Positions 12,536 through 24,480 are shown, counted from the first letter of the stretch. The stretch: 64,000 bases of DNA from Eriocheir sinensis (GCF_024679095.1 NC_066552.1:15081013-15145012); one strand, 5' to 3'. Numbers and translations: made by a program. Notes: generated from the letters alone by a model not told the origin.

Positions 12536-12738
12536 GGTCGGTATTGTAAGACAGTTTCGCTTCTCACATCAGCTATTTCTAAAGGTCAAAGAGAGGGTCA
12601 GGCAAGTTCTAATGATTGCTTCTTCAGCTTCATGGTACAGAAGAAGGGTCATAAAACTACTCCTGGAAATGCCCACAACTCCCACGAAAGCCTTGTCTAA
12701 TATATGTTTTGGACGATGCAATGTCTTATAATACGACC
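12536..12738 (-). mobile_element. 220-bp TIR element, diverged full copy
   Basis: Starts 'ggtcggtattgtaagac' and ends 'ttataatacgacc'. Internal landmarks 'cttctcacatcagctatttc', 'catggtacagaagaagggtc' and 'acgaaagccttgtc' are present. Confidence 0.75.
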
Positions 12739-13189
12739 ATTAGTTACATTCCGGTGGTAATAAATATCCAGAGGGGTAAAAAAAATATATATCGTGAATG
12801 TCGAATCCAGGAAATGCACATACATCATAACCATAAATATAAGTAAAACATAAATCAGAGGTCATAAACTGTTCTGACCCAAGACATGCTCCAGAAAGGT
12901 AAAAAATAACCTGGGAACTGTCAAATTCAGGAAACACATATAAATCGCAACACTGAATACGAAAACAGGTCATGAAAAGGTAAAGTTATGGGCGTACACT
13001 AAAGATCCGCGTGGCCTCAGTGCTCATCTCCGTCACTGGTCATAAACTTAGTAAAATAATCAGATTTTTTACAGTCAACAGCTCAAGGACAAAAAAAAAA
13101 AAAAAAACAATAATGAAAATAATGCTCGCAAATCAGGAGGAACACAAACAAATAAATATGAATTGAAATCATCCCCGAGAATGTTTTTG
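12739..13189. other. No gene seen; short diverged direct repeats
   Basis: Two units of about 130 bp share 'ccaggaaa', 'acatcataac' and 'aatataagtaaaac'-like text. Positions 13012-13062 carry a dispersed motif ('cctcagtgctcatctccgtc') also seen at 12017-12062, 24253-24299 and, inverted, at 30411-30452. A-rich runs lie at about 13091. Confidence 0.5.
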
Positions 13190-13790
13190 TTAGTGAGGCC
13201 TAAATGTCTATGTAAATCTGTGTAATTATATTCCTTGTCCCTCCTTCAGCCCGTAGCCAGCAGCACTCCATCAGTTAATGAGGCTTAGAGTGACTGCCCC
13301 AAACTTGCCTTCCTCTCTTGTGTATAACGTCTGGACCTTAGGGTTTGTGAGGTCTGAGTATCTATGTAAACCTATGTAATCTTCCTTCCTTCACTCCGTA
13401 GCCAGCAGCACTCCATCAGCTCAGTTAATGAACCTTACAGTAACTGCTTCAAACTTGCCTTATTTCCTTCTATTGAGTGTTACGTCTGAACCATAGGCTT
13501 TGTGAGGTCTGAGTATCTATGTAAACCTATGTAATTTTCCTGCCTTCAGCTTCCATCACCTCTGTTAACGAAACTTAGAGTGACTGCCCAAAACTTGCCT
13601 TCCCTCCTTCTTCTATTGAGTGTCACGTCTGGGGTTTATGAGGGCAAAATATCTATGTAAACCTATGTAATCTTCCTCCCTTCAGCCCGTAGCCAGCACC
13701 ACTCCATCACCTCTGTTAATGAAGCCTAACTTAGAGTTAATGCACAAAACTTGCCTTCCTCTCCTGGGCGTCACGGCGGTAACTTTGCCT
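13190..13790. repeat. Tandem repeat, 137-154 bp, four copies
   Basis: The anchor 'tctatgtaaacctatgtaat' or close variants occurs at 13207, 13361, 13515 and 13652. Units also share 'ccgtagccagca' and 'aaacttgcctt'. Confidence 0.9.
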
Positions 13791-14306
13791 GACGTGGAGA
13801 AGCCCTCGCCCGCCACTCCCCGCGCCTTCCTCCATACGAGCTATTAATTAGGCTGGCTGGTGAAGAATTTCTCGTGTGTTGGGGGTGAGGGAAGGAGGGG
13901 GTGAGGGAGGACGTAAGTATGGTTCAGAAAATAGATCATTGTTAAAAGTATATCTATTTTGTTTACTGTGTTTGTGTGTGTTTTTTTCTCTATTATTCTG
14001 GTATTATTATTGCCTGAGTTAACATCCCTATTCTCTTCCTTTTTGTCTCCTCCCCCCTCCTCCTTCTTCTTTTTCTTCTTCTTTTTCTTCTTCATCTACC
14101 TCCTCCTCCTCTTTCTCCCTTCCTCCTCCTCCTTCTCTTTCTCCTCCTCCCTCCTCCTCCTCCTCCTCCTCATCCTCCTCTGCAGTGTCTTCGTCGTGGT
14201 GGCGTTTTCCTCCTGTCGTGTCAGTCAACGTTGAGTCAAAAAGTCGCCCGCGCCGGTCACTTCCCTAAACACTGCCAGGCCCATCCCACTAACCCCCACC
14301 CTCCTC

Positions 14307-14341
<35 letters not shown>

Positions 14342-14520
14342 CCTATCCTCTCCTATCCCCTCATATTCCCTACTATCCCCTCCTATCCCCTCCTATCCCC
14401 TCTTATCCCCCCTATCCCCTCTTATACCCTCCTATTCCTTACTATCCCCTGCTATCCCCTCTAATTTCCTACTATCCCCTCCTCCTCCTCCTCACACTAT
14501 TCATTTATATTTACTTCTGA
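13791..14520. repeat. Pyrimidine-rich tracts with short spacers
   Basis: Polypyrimidine at 14030-14180 and 14300-14490, the latter with repeats of 'cccctcctat'. Nothing coding is recognisable. Confidence 0.8.
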
Positions 14521-15070
<550 letters not shown>

Positions 15071-15374
15071 GTAAAAAAAAACCATTGCCTGACACTTCTT
15101 GAAAACTCACATGCAACAAACTGACAAAAAGACTTACAACACAATCTCCAGTAAATATATCACCGTGTTAAGTGAAGATGAAGGTTTAGCCGGACCCAGT
15201 ATTCCTGCAGGCAGTAAAACAAAGCATTAAGCGTGACAGATATGTATTATATTTACGCGCACATTAGTTCAGAAAGACAAAGGCTCGTTTAATTTCAAGT
15301 GATAATATGAATACGCGTTCTGCCCACTTCTGCACAACGGTATTTTATTTTTTACCCTTTGACTGCGGATTTCC

Positions 15375-15530
15375 TACCACAAGACTCACCAAGCTACAGG
15401 AATGGAACAAAAAGTGGCTGTTAAAATTCAATGAAGAAAAATGTGAAATCATGCACCTTGGGAGAGGAAATTCAGTATACCAATACCACATGGGAAACAC
15501 TCCACTATCCACCACAGCGGCAGAGAAAGA
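15375..15530 (+). pseudogene. LINE reverse-transcriptase fragment
   Basis: One plus frame encodes L-Q-E-W-N-K-K-W-L-L-K-F-N-E-E-K-C-E-I-M-H-L-G, then A-E-K-D-L-G-V. This is the conserved segment just after the YADD/FADD motif in CR1/L2-like reverse transcriptases (compare the elements at 19283-21841 and 35386-38732). Upstream catalytic motifs are missing. Its last part is the seed of the 97-bp array that follows. Confidence 0.75.
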
Positions 15531-15955
15531 CCTGGGAGTGTGTAACCAGGCTACCAGTGAAGGGATATCCAGCACACCAATACCACATGGGAAACACTTC
15601 ACTATCCACCACAGAGGCAGAGAAAGACCTGGGAGTGTATTACCAGGCTACCAGTGAAGGGATATCCAGCACACCAATACCACATGGGAAATGCTCCACT
15701 ATCCACCACAGAGGCAGAGAAAGACCTGGGAGTGTATGTTACCAGGCTACCAGTGATGGGATATCCAGCACACCAATACCACATGGGAAACACTCCACTA
15801 TCCACCACAGAGGCAGAGAAAGACCTGGGAGTGTGTTACCAGGCTACCAGTGAAGGGATATCCAGCACACCAATACCACATGGGAAATGCTCCACTATCC
15901 ACCACAGAGGCAGAGAAAGACCTGGGAGTATATGTTACCAGGCTACAAGTGAAGG
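15480..15955 (+). repeat. 97-bp minisatellite derived from reverse-transcriptase code
   Basis: Five units start at 15480, 15577, 15674, 15773 and 15870, with spacings of 97, 97, 99 and 97 bp. Each contains 'accacatgggaaa' and 'gcagagaaagacctgggagt'; the latter encodes the A-E-K-D-L-G-V motif of the reverse transcriptase. Since 97 is not a multiple of three, the frame rotates at each unit, so overlapping frames stay open without coding meaning. Confidence 0.9.
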
Positions 15956-15987
15956 CGAAATCCGTGCCAATCGCAGCGGACGGGTTG

Positions 15988-16062
15988 AACAGGAAGCAGC
16001 TCAAGAGTAAAGGACATAAACGAGGCAACAAAACAGCTCTCTGGCGCTGCTCCTGCAAATAG
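15988..16062 (-). mobile_element. Possible Jockey-like LINE 3' tail fragment
   Basis: On the plus strand 'gcagctcaag' is followed by 'gcgctgctcctgcaaa', resembling the inverted 3' UTR landmarks found at 32447-32552 and 42568-42692. Weak match. Confidence 0.4.
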
Positions 16063-16086
16063 TGAAGCGTAGAATTCCAAAACAGG

Positions 16087-16306
16087 GGTCATGTTCTCAA
16101 ACCTTTCCCCCAGCACACATATTTGACACGTTTTTTGAAGGAGTTGTGGGTATTTCCAGGGGTTGTTTAATGACCCTGCTGGTAGTGTGACCCTTCTTCT
16201 ATGCAATGATTGTGAAGGAGTTCTCATGAAAGCCCGAGTGATCTTCTTGTTGACCTTTGGAAACAGTTGATGTGAGAGGCGGAAGCGTCTGAGAATACCG
16301 ACCCGA
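16087..16306 (+). mobile_element. 220-bp TIR element, full copy
   Basis: Starts 'ggtcatgttctcaaac' and ends 'gcgtctgagaataccgaccc'. The ends are clear inverted repeats. Confidence 0.85.
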
Positions 16307-16923
16307 GTGAGAACTATTTCGTGAGGTGTCTTGTTAAGGGCAAACTACGTATCTATCATGGGCAACATATGACGGCCTTCTAGTATGGCAAGCTTGACTC
16401 CCTGGACACTGTTGTACTATGGCCGCCAACCCTTCTGAATGTATTTATCATACTCATCATCATCATCATCACCCTAACCCCAACAGGCAATAAACTTTTA
16501 CCCAGTGTTTCCAATCGTCTATGTCCAGTATTTCTAGTTACCAGTATCAAGCTATATTCTCGGTAAAATTCTTAATTTCATCACGCCGTCTACTGAAGGA
16601 GAGGAAGGACAGGAGTGAAGAGAAGAAAGGAGAGGAGAAAAGAAGGATAAGTAGGAGGAAAGCAGCAACAGGAGGAGGAGGAAAGAACGAACTGCAAGCG
16701 GTTATGGGAAGGACGTCTACTGAACAACTCCTAGTTGGTCTTTATATGTCAGTTATTTCCCAGTCTATCACTCTTTTGGGTTCTATGAAGGTATTTGACG
16801 GAGTACTGGAGATTCTACTGAAGGATACTGGACGAAAAGAATGGGAAAAGAAACCACTTGAGCAACACTGCACACCTGAATCCTGCAATGTTCAAGTTGT
16901 TATAGTTTCCAGTAATCCCTGCA
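16307..16923. other. No gene recognised
   Basis: A 161-residue plus frame spans 16521-17006, but it has no motif I recognise and it runs into the next 220-bp TIR copy. Contains a short (CAT)n run at 16452-16470 and an A/G-rich stretch at 16590-16690. Confidence 0.5.
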
Positions 16924-17146
16924 GGGCCCATATTGTCAAACGTTTCAACGCCTTAGCATATCTATCTAAAGAGGCTCTTGTAGTAGTTGTAGGGATTTCC
17001 ATATAGGGTTTAATTTCTCTGGATGTAGTTTTGCAAGACCTCTGCGCCATGAACAAGTAAAACACTCTTGAGAACCCGCCGTGTCTTTTATGTCGCCTTC
17101 AGAATTTAACGCAACAGGAGCCCGAAGCGTCTGAGAATACGAGTCA
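16924..17146 (+). mobile_element. 220-bp TIR element, second subfamily
   Basis: Starts 'gggcccatattgtcaaac' and ends 'gcgtctgagaatacgagtc'. Shares 'aaagaggctcttgtag' and 'cgccatgaaca' with 5591-5816. Confidence 0.85.
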
Positions 17147-17160
17147 TGTTCCCCACCCAT

Positions 17161-17660
17161 CATGTCTTCTTGTACACTTCTTCCTCTTCCACCAATCCTT
17201 AATGTATAGTTTTCAAGGCATTCTGTTTCTTATTCCCCTTTCTTCTTTTTCCTTTTTGTTCTTCATTCATCATGTCTTCTTATACAACTCATCCTCTCCC
17301 TCCTCTCCTTCATGTATAGTTCTCAATGCATTCTGTTTCTTATTCCCCCTTTTTTTCTTTTTCCTTGTTGTTCACTCATCATGTCTTCTTGTACAATTCA
17401 TCCTCTCCCTCCTCTCCTTCATGTATATTTCTCAACTGTTCTTAACTCATCATATACAATTCTTCCTCTTACTCCTCTCCTTCAAGTATAGCTCTCAATG
17501 TATTCTGTTTCTTATTCCCCTTTCCTTTTTTTCCTTCTTGTTCTTCACTCATTATATCTTCCACAAATCTTCCTCTCGCAACTCTCCTTAATGTATAGTT
17601 CTCAAGGCATTCTGTTTCTTCTTCCCCTTTCTTCTTTTTCCTTCCTGTTCTTTACTCATT
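17161..17660. repeat. Tandem repeat, about 110 bp, five copies
   Basis: The anchor 'catgtcttctt' occurs at 17161, 17271 and 17380, with diverged copies near 17450 and 17550. Units share 'cattctgtttcttattcccc'. It is pyrimidine-rich, so frames remain open by composition. Confidence 0.85.
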
Positions 17661-17819
17661 TCTTCCCTAACTACCCCATCACCGCCTTCGCCGCCCCTCC
17701 TCGTAGACGTGTTTTCCGCCCCTCGCCTCGCCGTCAGTCACTTCCTTTCAAAACCTTCCTCGTCAAAGCCACCGCGCACCCAACTGACAGCTTTCCTTTG
17801 AACTGACATTCTATTTATT

Positions 17820-18767
17820 AGCTCTCAGGGTGCTTAGCTTATTGACTCTCTCTCTCTCTCTCTAACTTTATATGTATTTTCTATCTCTTTCTGTTCGTCG
17901 CTATTTATCTCCATCTCTTCTTTTATCTCTATCTCTTTTCTATTTCTTTCTATCGCTATCTACATCTTTTATAACTTTTTTTCTATCTCTATCTACCTCT
18001 TTCTGTCTCTCTTTTCCTATCTCTATTTTCTTTTTTTTTGTCAATATCTCTCTCATCAATTTCTTAATCTATCTCAAACTCCATCTTTCTATCCATCTAT
18101 CTATGTCCCTATCAATCTACCTGCCTACCTACCTACCTATCTATCTATCAACCTGCCTGTCTGCCTCCCTCCCTCCCTCCTCTCCATCTCCCTTCTTTTT
18201 CTCTCTCCTCAATGTCTTCTTAACTTCTCGTAATTAAATTCAACGTTTTGCAACTCGCCCAAACTGTCCTTCCCAACACCGCGGCCACTTCGTTCTCTCC
18301 TCCTCCTCCTCCTCCTCTTCCCCCTCCTGTATTCCTCCTCCTTCTTCTTTTTCTCTCTTCTCCTCTCCTCTCTCTTCTTCTTCTATCTTTCCTTTCCTCC
18401 TTCCTTCTCCTGTTTTAAATTTTTCTTTTCTTTTTTTCTTCTTTTCCCTTCCTTTCCTTTCCTTTCCTTTCTTTTCCTTTCCTTTCCTTTCCTTTCCTTT
18501 CCTTTCCTTTCCTTTCCTTTCCTTTCCTTTCCTTTCCTTCCCTTCCCTTCCCTTCCCTTCCCTTCCCTTCCCTTCCCTTCTCTTCACTTCACTTCCTCTC
18601 CCTCCCCTTCCCTTCCCTACCCTTCCCTTCCCTTCCTTTATCCTCTCTCACCTCCCCGCCTCTCCCCCTCCTCCACCTCCTTTCTTCAATTCTCCCTCCT
18701 CCGCCTTTTTACTCCGAGCATCTCTTCACTTTCTTTGCCCTCTGAGTCTGCCCCTTCCTCCCTCCCT

Positions 18768-18800
<33 letters not shown>

Positions 18801-18840
18801 CCTCCCTGCCTGCCTGCCTCCTGCCTTTCCATCTTGGCCC
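17820..18840. repeat. Pyrimidine tracts: CT, TCTA, (CCTTT)n, (CCCTT)n, (CCTG)n
   Basis: A continuous pyrimidine-dominated kilobase. Pentanucleotide (CCTTT)n covers about 18440-18540, turning into (CCCTT)n to about 18640; (CCTG)n covers about 18765-18820. No coding content. Confidence 0.9.
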
Positions 18841-19093
18841 CGGCAGGTTCCGTCTTGTTAGCAGTTCTTTCATTCACGCCCCATTGTTGACACTCGACCA
18901 GGAGAATATTTAGGAGGGTTCTTTTCCCCGCCCTGTCTGTTACCTCAGAACTTGACGTTCCTTCTTTTTACTTTGTCTTGCTAAAAACGATTCTCTCTCC
19001 CCCCATCTTTCTTCTTTTTTGTCCCCTTCCTTCTCCTCCTCTTCTTCTTCTCTTCCTCTAGCAAGAAAAGCAGGCACAGCAAAACAACAGCAA

Positions 19094-19145
19094 CTAGAGA
19101 AGGACGAGGAGGAGGAGTAGGAGGAGGAGTAGGAGGAGGAGGAAA
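19094..19145. repeat. (GGA)n-rich microsatellite at LINE 3' end
   Basis: 'gaggaggagtaggaggagga' type run directly beyond the 3' end of the minus-strand CR1-like element. Confidence 0.8.
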
Positions 19146-19282
19146 CATGGACTAGCAGGCAGCAGAACGCCTGTTGGCTCATGACTAGGCTGCCTGCGTT
19201 CAGTGATTCAATCAATCCGTTTGCCACAGGAGTGGCTTGCAGGGAAGGATTAAAGCACTTGTGTATCTACTCTTGGGAACGT

Positions 19283-21841
19283 TCAGTTCACTCCCGATGC
19301 AGCAAAGTGGCGATCAATGCGTTTCTTGAAGGAGTTGATGATCTCTGCGCTAACCACTTCTGCAGGAAGGCTGTTTCAGTGGCGAACAACTCTATTCGAG
19401 AAATAACTCCTGCCGATGTCGGTATTGCATCGCTCTGCTTGAATTGTTTTTCCGTTGTTTCTTGTTCTCAGGTTGGTTTGTAGCGTGAAGAGTTTGGAGT
19501 GATCAACGTTGCTGAGCTTGTTCAGGTACTTAAAGACTTGTATCATGTCTCCCCGCAGGCGTCTCTTTTCCAACGTGAAGAGGTTGAGTCGCTCGAGTCG
19601 CTCTTCATAGGGCTTCGTCCTCAGTGATGGTATAATCTTCGTGGCGCGGCGCTGTACTCTCTCAAGTAATTCAATGTGGTATGTGTGGTTGCTGTTTCTG
19701 GATCCGATATGCATTTCTTTACATTTGGCAGTGTTGAAGGACATCTGCCATTTTTCTGACCACCGAGTGATCTGGTCCAGGTCTCTCTGGATAATTTTGC
19801 AGTCTGCCGTTGTGAGGGACTTCCCACCCACCTTTGTGTCGTCGGCAAATTTTGAAAGATTGGATTTCAATCCTAGTTCTAAGTCGTTGATATATATGAT
19901 GAAAAGTATGGGTCCCAGCACTGACCCCTGTGGCACTCCACTTGTGACCGGGAGCCACTCGGAGGCCTGTCCGTTGAGTACAACTCGTTGTTTTCTTCCA
20001 GTGAGCCAGTCCTTGATCCACGCTGTCAGATTGCCGCCTAATCCCGCCGACTTGAGTTTCTTGAGGAGTCTTTCGTGTGGCACTTTGTCAAAGGCTTTCT
20101 GAAAGTCTAGATATATAACATCGCTGGGGATACGATTATCCCAGTTTTCATAGATACCTTGGAAGAAGTCCAATAAATTGGTTAAGCATGAGCGCTTGTT
20201 CCTGAAACCGTGCTGAGCATCGGAAATGATGTTGTTGTCTTCAAGGAGCCTAACGAGTTTGTCTCTGATGATCTTCTCGAGGATTTTTCCCGCCACAGAG
20301 GTCAGGCTGATTGGTCTGTAGTTTAGGGCCACACTTTTGTCTCCCTTATTGTAGATCGGAGTTACATTCGCTTGTTTCCAGTCTTTTGGGACTTTGTTTT
20401 GTTGTAGTGACAGATTGTAGATGGTGGTGAGTGGCTTGAGGATTTGCTGCTTGAGTTCCTTGAGCAGCCTGGGTGACAAGTCATCGGGTCCGGTGGACTT
20501 GTTTGTCTCGAGTTTGTCTAGGTACTTCTTCACATCCCGTTCTTCGATTGTGCCAATTTCTAGGAGAGTGATTCCCATCGGTGGGGGAGGGCTCTCGGGT
20601 ACGGACTGGGTATTCTCGACCGTGAACACAGACGCGAAGTTTCTGTTTAGGATTTCGACCATTTGGCTACTGTCCTGTGTTAGTACGTCACTTTCATCTT
20701 TTAAGGGACCAATATTGCTTTTTGTCTTCTTTTTGGTTCTTATTTACGTGAAGAACTTTTTCGGGTTGGACTTGGCTTCGCGTGCAATTTGCTTTTCATA
20801 GTCGTGTTTACGCTGGCGAATGAGTGTTCTGCAAGCTCTGAGGCTTTGATGATACTGTTCGCGTGCCTCGTCAGTGCCGTTTTCTTTGAGCGAGTTGTAT
20901 TTTCTCTTCTTTAAATTAATCGCCCGTCGAACCTGGGTAGTCATCCATGGTGGGCTTGTGGCATTATTTGTTCTCCTTGTCTTCATGGGAACAGTTGTTC
21001 TCTCTACCTCCAGGAGTTTGTTCTTGAAGCCATTCCACGCTCCGTCCACAGGAGTGTAGGTCATGGGTTCCCAAGTTGTCTGGGTTAGCAGCTCACGAGC
21101 GAAATTAAAATTGGCTCTTTTGTAGTCTGGAGTCTTGGACGTGTTTTCGGTGAGTTCATGGTCTGTTCTGATCTTTAGGCGGATTAGGTGATGGTCGCAA
21201 CCATCCAGGTTTTCGCCGACTTGACATTCACGTGTGAGATCTGAATCACTCACGAGTACTAGGTCTAATATGTTATTTTCACTCGTCGGTTGGGTAACAA
21301 TCTGAGTAAGAAAAGTGTCTTCTAACATTTCGAGCAATCTGTTACCCTCCCGATCTCCAATCATCGTGGTCCAGTCAATGTTGGCACAGTTAAAGTCCCC
21401 GATAATGACTGATTGTTTGCATTGGGTTACGGTGTGGATTTCTTCGTACAGCGCTTCGTCGTCCGCTTCTTGTTGCTTTGGAGGTCTGTAAACGGTTCCA
21501 ATCGTTATTTTGTTGTGCTTGCTAGTCTCCAGTTCAACATATACTGTGTCATATTTCTCTGAGTCTCCTTTGGTTACTTCCACGGCAGGGTATTTGTTCT
21601 TGACGTAACAGATAACACCTCCTCCTTTCTTGTGAAGTCTGTTTTTGTAGAAGCTCTCGTATCCTGGAATTGAGAATTCGGTCATTAGGTGGTCAGAGGT
21701 GGCCCACGTTTCGGTGATGGCAATCACGTCCGGACTTTCTACGTCAACGTAGGCAAGTAACTCATCCCGTTTGGGTATTAAGCTCCGCGCGTTGGTGTAT
21801 AGGACAGAAATGTCCTTCTTGACTTCAGTGCTTCGAGGCAC
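19283..21841 (-). pseudogene. CR1-like ORF2 (endonuclease-reverse transcriptase), two stops and a deletion
   Basis: One continuous minus frame of about 850 codons interrupted by only two nonsense codons: TAA at 20744-20746 (a Tyr position in relatives) and TGA at 19376-19378 (the Trp of the C-terminal H-W-N-S-L-P motif). The N-terminal endonuclease shows N-A-R-S-L, I-T-E-T-W, G-D-F-N and C-D-H-H. The reverse transcriptase follows with N-Y-R-P-I-S-L-T-S, the 'VPQGSVLGP' motif and F-A-D-D near 19838-19849. At about 19670 the chain jumps from the segment after the active site straight to L-L-E-R-V-Q-R-R, so some 85-90 residues present in copies C and D are missing in frame. The element is inactive but young-looking. 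Confidence 0.85.
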
Positions 21842-21915
21842 AGTAGTCCGGTGTCTGCGTGTGTTTTCTGTTGGGGGCGTTGGTGTATGATGGGCGGGCT
21901 CTACTGGTTGGTTGT

Positions 21916-22104
21916 TTACGATACTTTGGTGCCCCTCCCGCGCTCGGAGTTTTTTGAGTACAAAAGTACCTCCTCGTTCAGCAGCCTACCAAGCCGTGCT
22001 GAGCCAATCGCATTGAGGTGAAGACCGTCAGGACGGAAAAGGTCGGGGTTATCAAAGAAATGATCCCACACATTTGCGAACGAAACTTCCTCTCCCTCCG
22101 GCAA
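21916..22104 (-). pseudogene. CR1-like ORF1, C-terminal remnant of SGNH hydrolase domain
   Basis: Sixty-two residues containing F-R-P-D-G-L-H-L-N, the D-x-x-H block V of SGNH/GDSL hydrolases, followed by a short tail and stop. It aligns with the end of the complete ORF1 at 37767-38732. The rest of ORF1 is absent because the element is truncated here. ORF1 and ORF2 are about 75 bp apart, as expected for successive LINE frames. Confidence 0.75.
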
Positions 22105-22178
22105 CGTGCCGGCAGGAAACAGTTAGAAGAGAACACCATGTGCCTTTAAGGAAGAAAGGGACATGGAAATTTTACAGT
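22086..22178. repeat. 93-bp repeat with hairpin, copy 1
   Basis: Nearly identical to 42184-42272. It includes the perfect inverted repeat CCGGCAacgTGCCGG and 'agaagagaacaccatgt'. It touches the truncated 5' end of CR1 copy A. Nature unknown. Confidence 0.8.
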
Positions 22179-22319
22179 AAAGAGAGAAATAAGAGGAAAT
22201 TACTACCCTTAACTTACGCTACTGGTGACCTAAGCTGTGGGGGAAACTAATGTCTTCAGGTTGTACTCGTGCTGCAGGCTGCCTGAGACAAACGAAAGGG
22301 GGTCAGTAAACAGTGTATG

Positions 22320-23773
22320 TAGTTGAATCATAAAAAAAAAAAATGAATACATAAATAAATAAAAGCTAGTATTAAATTGGACTGCTCACGATGGGGTGAG
22401 ATGTAGTTTCACGGGTTACAGGTAGAGGCTTGATCCTCGTTTACCTTCGGTTCAGGGGTACGCTCCAGTATCCTATTAACCTTACCGTTCCCACACCTCA
22501 CTGCCTGAAACATGAAGAAGGGTCAGTAAAATCTTATATCCCTGAAGTACTTATCCAATGAAGACTTGAAGCTATTAACACTCTGTGCGCTAACTACTGA
22601 CGGTGGGAGTCTATTCCAGTGATCGATGACTCTATTATTGAAATAACTTCTGCGCGCCAATGTGTTACATCGGAGTCCCTTTAACTTCATACCGTTGCTG
22701 CGTGTTATTCTGTTAGTGTCTCTCTGAAATACACTATCTGGGTTAATGTTTTCGAATCTGTTAAGGATTTTGAACACCTCAATTAAGTCCCCTCTTACTC
22801 TTCGCTTCTTTAAAGAAAACATATCTAAACGCTTTAAACGCTCGTCATACGTCAAATTACGGAGCGCTGGAATTTGTTGGATTGCTCGTCGCTGTATCCT
22901 TTCTAGCAAAACTTGATCTTTTATATAATTCGGTGACCAGAACTGAACGGCGTATTCTAGGTGTGGTCTTACAAATGCTAAATATAATCGCTTCATAAGT
23001 TCGGGTGATTTATAATCAAAGTTTCTTGAGATTAATCCCAACATCATATTGGCTTTTTTTACTCGCTGCAGAACATTGATCACTCATTTTAAGAGTGTTA
23101 CTGATAATGACACCAAGATCTTTTTCTTGTTTTACTTCGCTGAGCTCATGTCCTTGAAGCTGATATTTAAAGTTATGATTCTTTTCGCCTATGTGCATTA
23201 CTTTACATTTATCAACGTTGAAACACATTTGCCATTTTTCGCTCCAGTCGGCAAGTCTTAATACGTCTGTTTGAATGTTCTCGCAATTTTTACTATTCGT
23301 TACCGTACCTCCTAATTTGGTGTCGTCGGCGAATTTGGCTACTTTTGACAGGATATCAGTCTCTAAATCGTTCACGTAAATTATGAATAGTGTTGGCCCC
23401 AGGACCGAACCTTGGGGCACGCCACTGGTTACGGGTTGCCAATCGGATACTTCACCATTAAGAACTACACCCTGTTCTCTGTCGGTGAGCCAGTCATGAA
23501 TCCACGCACAAAGATGGTCACTAATACCGTGGGAACGCAGTTTTGAAATAAGCCTAACGTGGGGAACTTTATCAAACGCTTTCTGAAAGTCTAGGTAAAT
23601 TACGTCATATGGGGCTCGGGCGTTCCAACTTGAATAAACGTCGTTGAAAAAGTTAATAAGTTGGTAAGGCAAGATCGATTACTACGAAATCCATGCTGAT
23701 TATCAGCTATCAAATCATTTGTTTCGAGGAAAGTGATCATTTTATCCCTGATTATTTTTTCGAGTAATTTAAT
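22320..23773 (-). mobile_element. CR1-like LINE, copy D, 5'-truncated
   Basis: Minus-strand fragment carrying the second half of the reverse transcriptase and a 3' UTR that ends in A/T-rich simple sequence near 22330-22360. The 5' truncation at about 23773 abuts a GGA/GAA-rich tract. Same lineage as copies A and C but clearly a separate family (different 3' UTR). Confidence 0.85.
22523..23773 (-). pseudogene. CR1-like reverse transcriptase, partial, two homopolymer frameshifts
   Basis: Reads from the segment before Q-H-G-F-R through D-V-I-Y-L-D-F-Q-K-A-F-D-K-V-P-H, 'VPQGSVLGP' and F-A-D-D-T-K-L to the C-terminal R-P-H-L-E-Y and R-V-R-G-D-L motifs, ending at 22523. The frame breaks near 23645-23655 (a five-base A run where six would keep frame) and near 23053-23060 (a seven-base T run where six would). 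Both breaks are in homopolymers, so assembly error is possible. Confidence 0.85.
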
Positions 23774-24480
23774 TAGAAGGAAGAAGAAGAACAGGAAGAA
23801 GAGGAGGAAGAGAAAGAAAAGGAGAGGGACAAGGACGAGAAGTAGGAGGAGGAAAAGGAGGAAGAAAAAGGAGAAGAGAAAGAGGAAGAGGAGGAGGAAG
23901 CAAAGGAAGAGGAAAAAGAGAATGAGGAGGAGGACGCCACAAATTATAGATAAAAAAATAAAAGATTGAAAAGAGCGGGAGACATTCTGATGACGACGCC
24001 TGCCAGTGGTGGGTGGCCGGCGCGGGGGACGAGAGACACGAGGAAGAAAAATTGGCCCGGGAAAGAATGAACGGATGAAGACTGTGAATGTGAATGACTG
24101 AAGAAAGAGTTAGATAGATAGACAGAGGTAGAGAGAGAAGGGGGTGGTGAGAAAATAGAAGAATGGATAGAAGATTGTGAAACTGAATGATATGAGGTAC
24201 GATAGATAGATAAATAAATAGATATAGGTGTATTGATCAGTAAGTAAAGTTAGGGGCATACGATATAGCTGCGCGTAGCCTCGGTGTTCATCTCAGTTGC
24301 ATACACGAATAAACAGATAGATAGATAGATGGCCGATAGATAGAGATGGAGAGTATTTACAACAGAAAGCTGAAAGAGAAAGGCGACTTAGAATTCAGAG
24401 ATACAGACAGACGAACAGACAAATAGACAGACAGACAGACAGACATATAAATAAATAGATAGATAGACAGATGGAAATAG
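23774..24480. repeat. GGA/GAA tract and GATA-like tetranucleotide repeats
   Basis: A/G-rich to about 23935, then mixed sequence, then imperfect 'gatagata' and 'gacagaca' repeats at 24105-24130, 24200-24230, 24310-24345 and 24405-24470. A short dispersed motif ('cctcggtgttcatctcagtt') lies at 24253-24299. Positions 24481-24734 are G/C-rich, unassigned and show no gene. Confidence 0.75.

Larger units (their letters stand above)
19150..22104 (-). mobile_element. CR1-like LINE, copy A, 5'-truncated
   Basis: A minus-strand element containing the last part of ORF1 and a nearly complete ORF2 (endonuclease plus reverse transcriptase). The 5' end stops near 22104 at a 93-bp repeat; the 3' end lies near 19150 beside a GGA-rich run. 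The 'RRLRGD' C-terminal motif and 'FADDTK' active site place it in the CR1/L2/Jockey assemblage, closest in style to CR1. Confidence 0.85.

Noticed and set aside
16521..17006. 161-residue plus-strand frame
   Set aside because: No recognisable motif; its last 28 codons lie within a 220-bp TIR copy.
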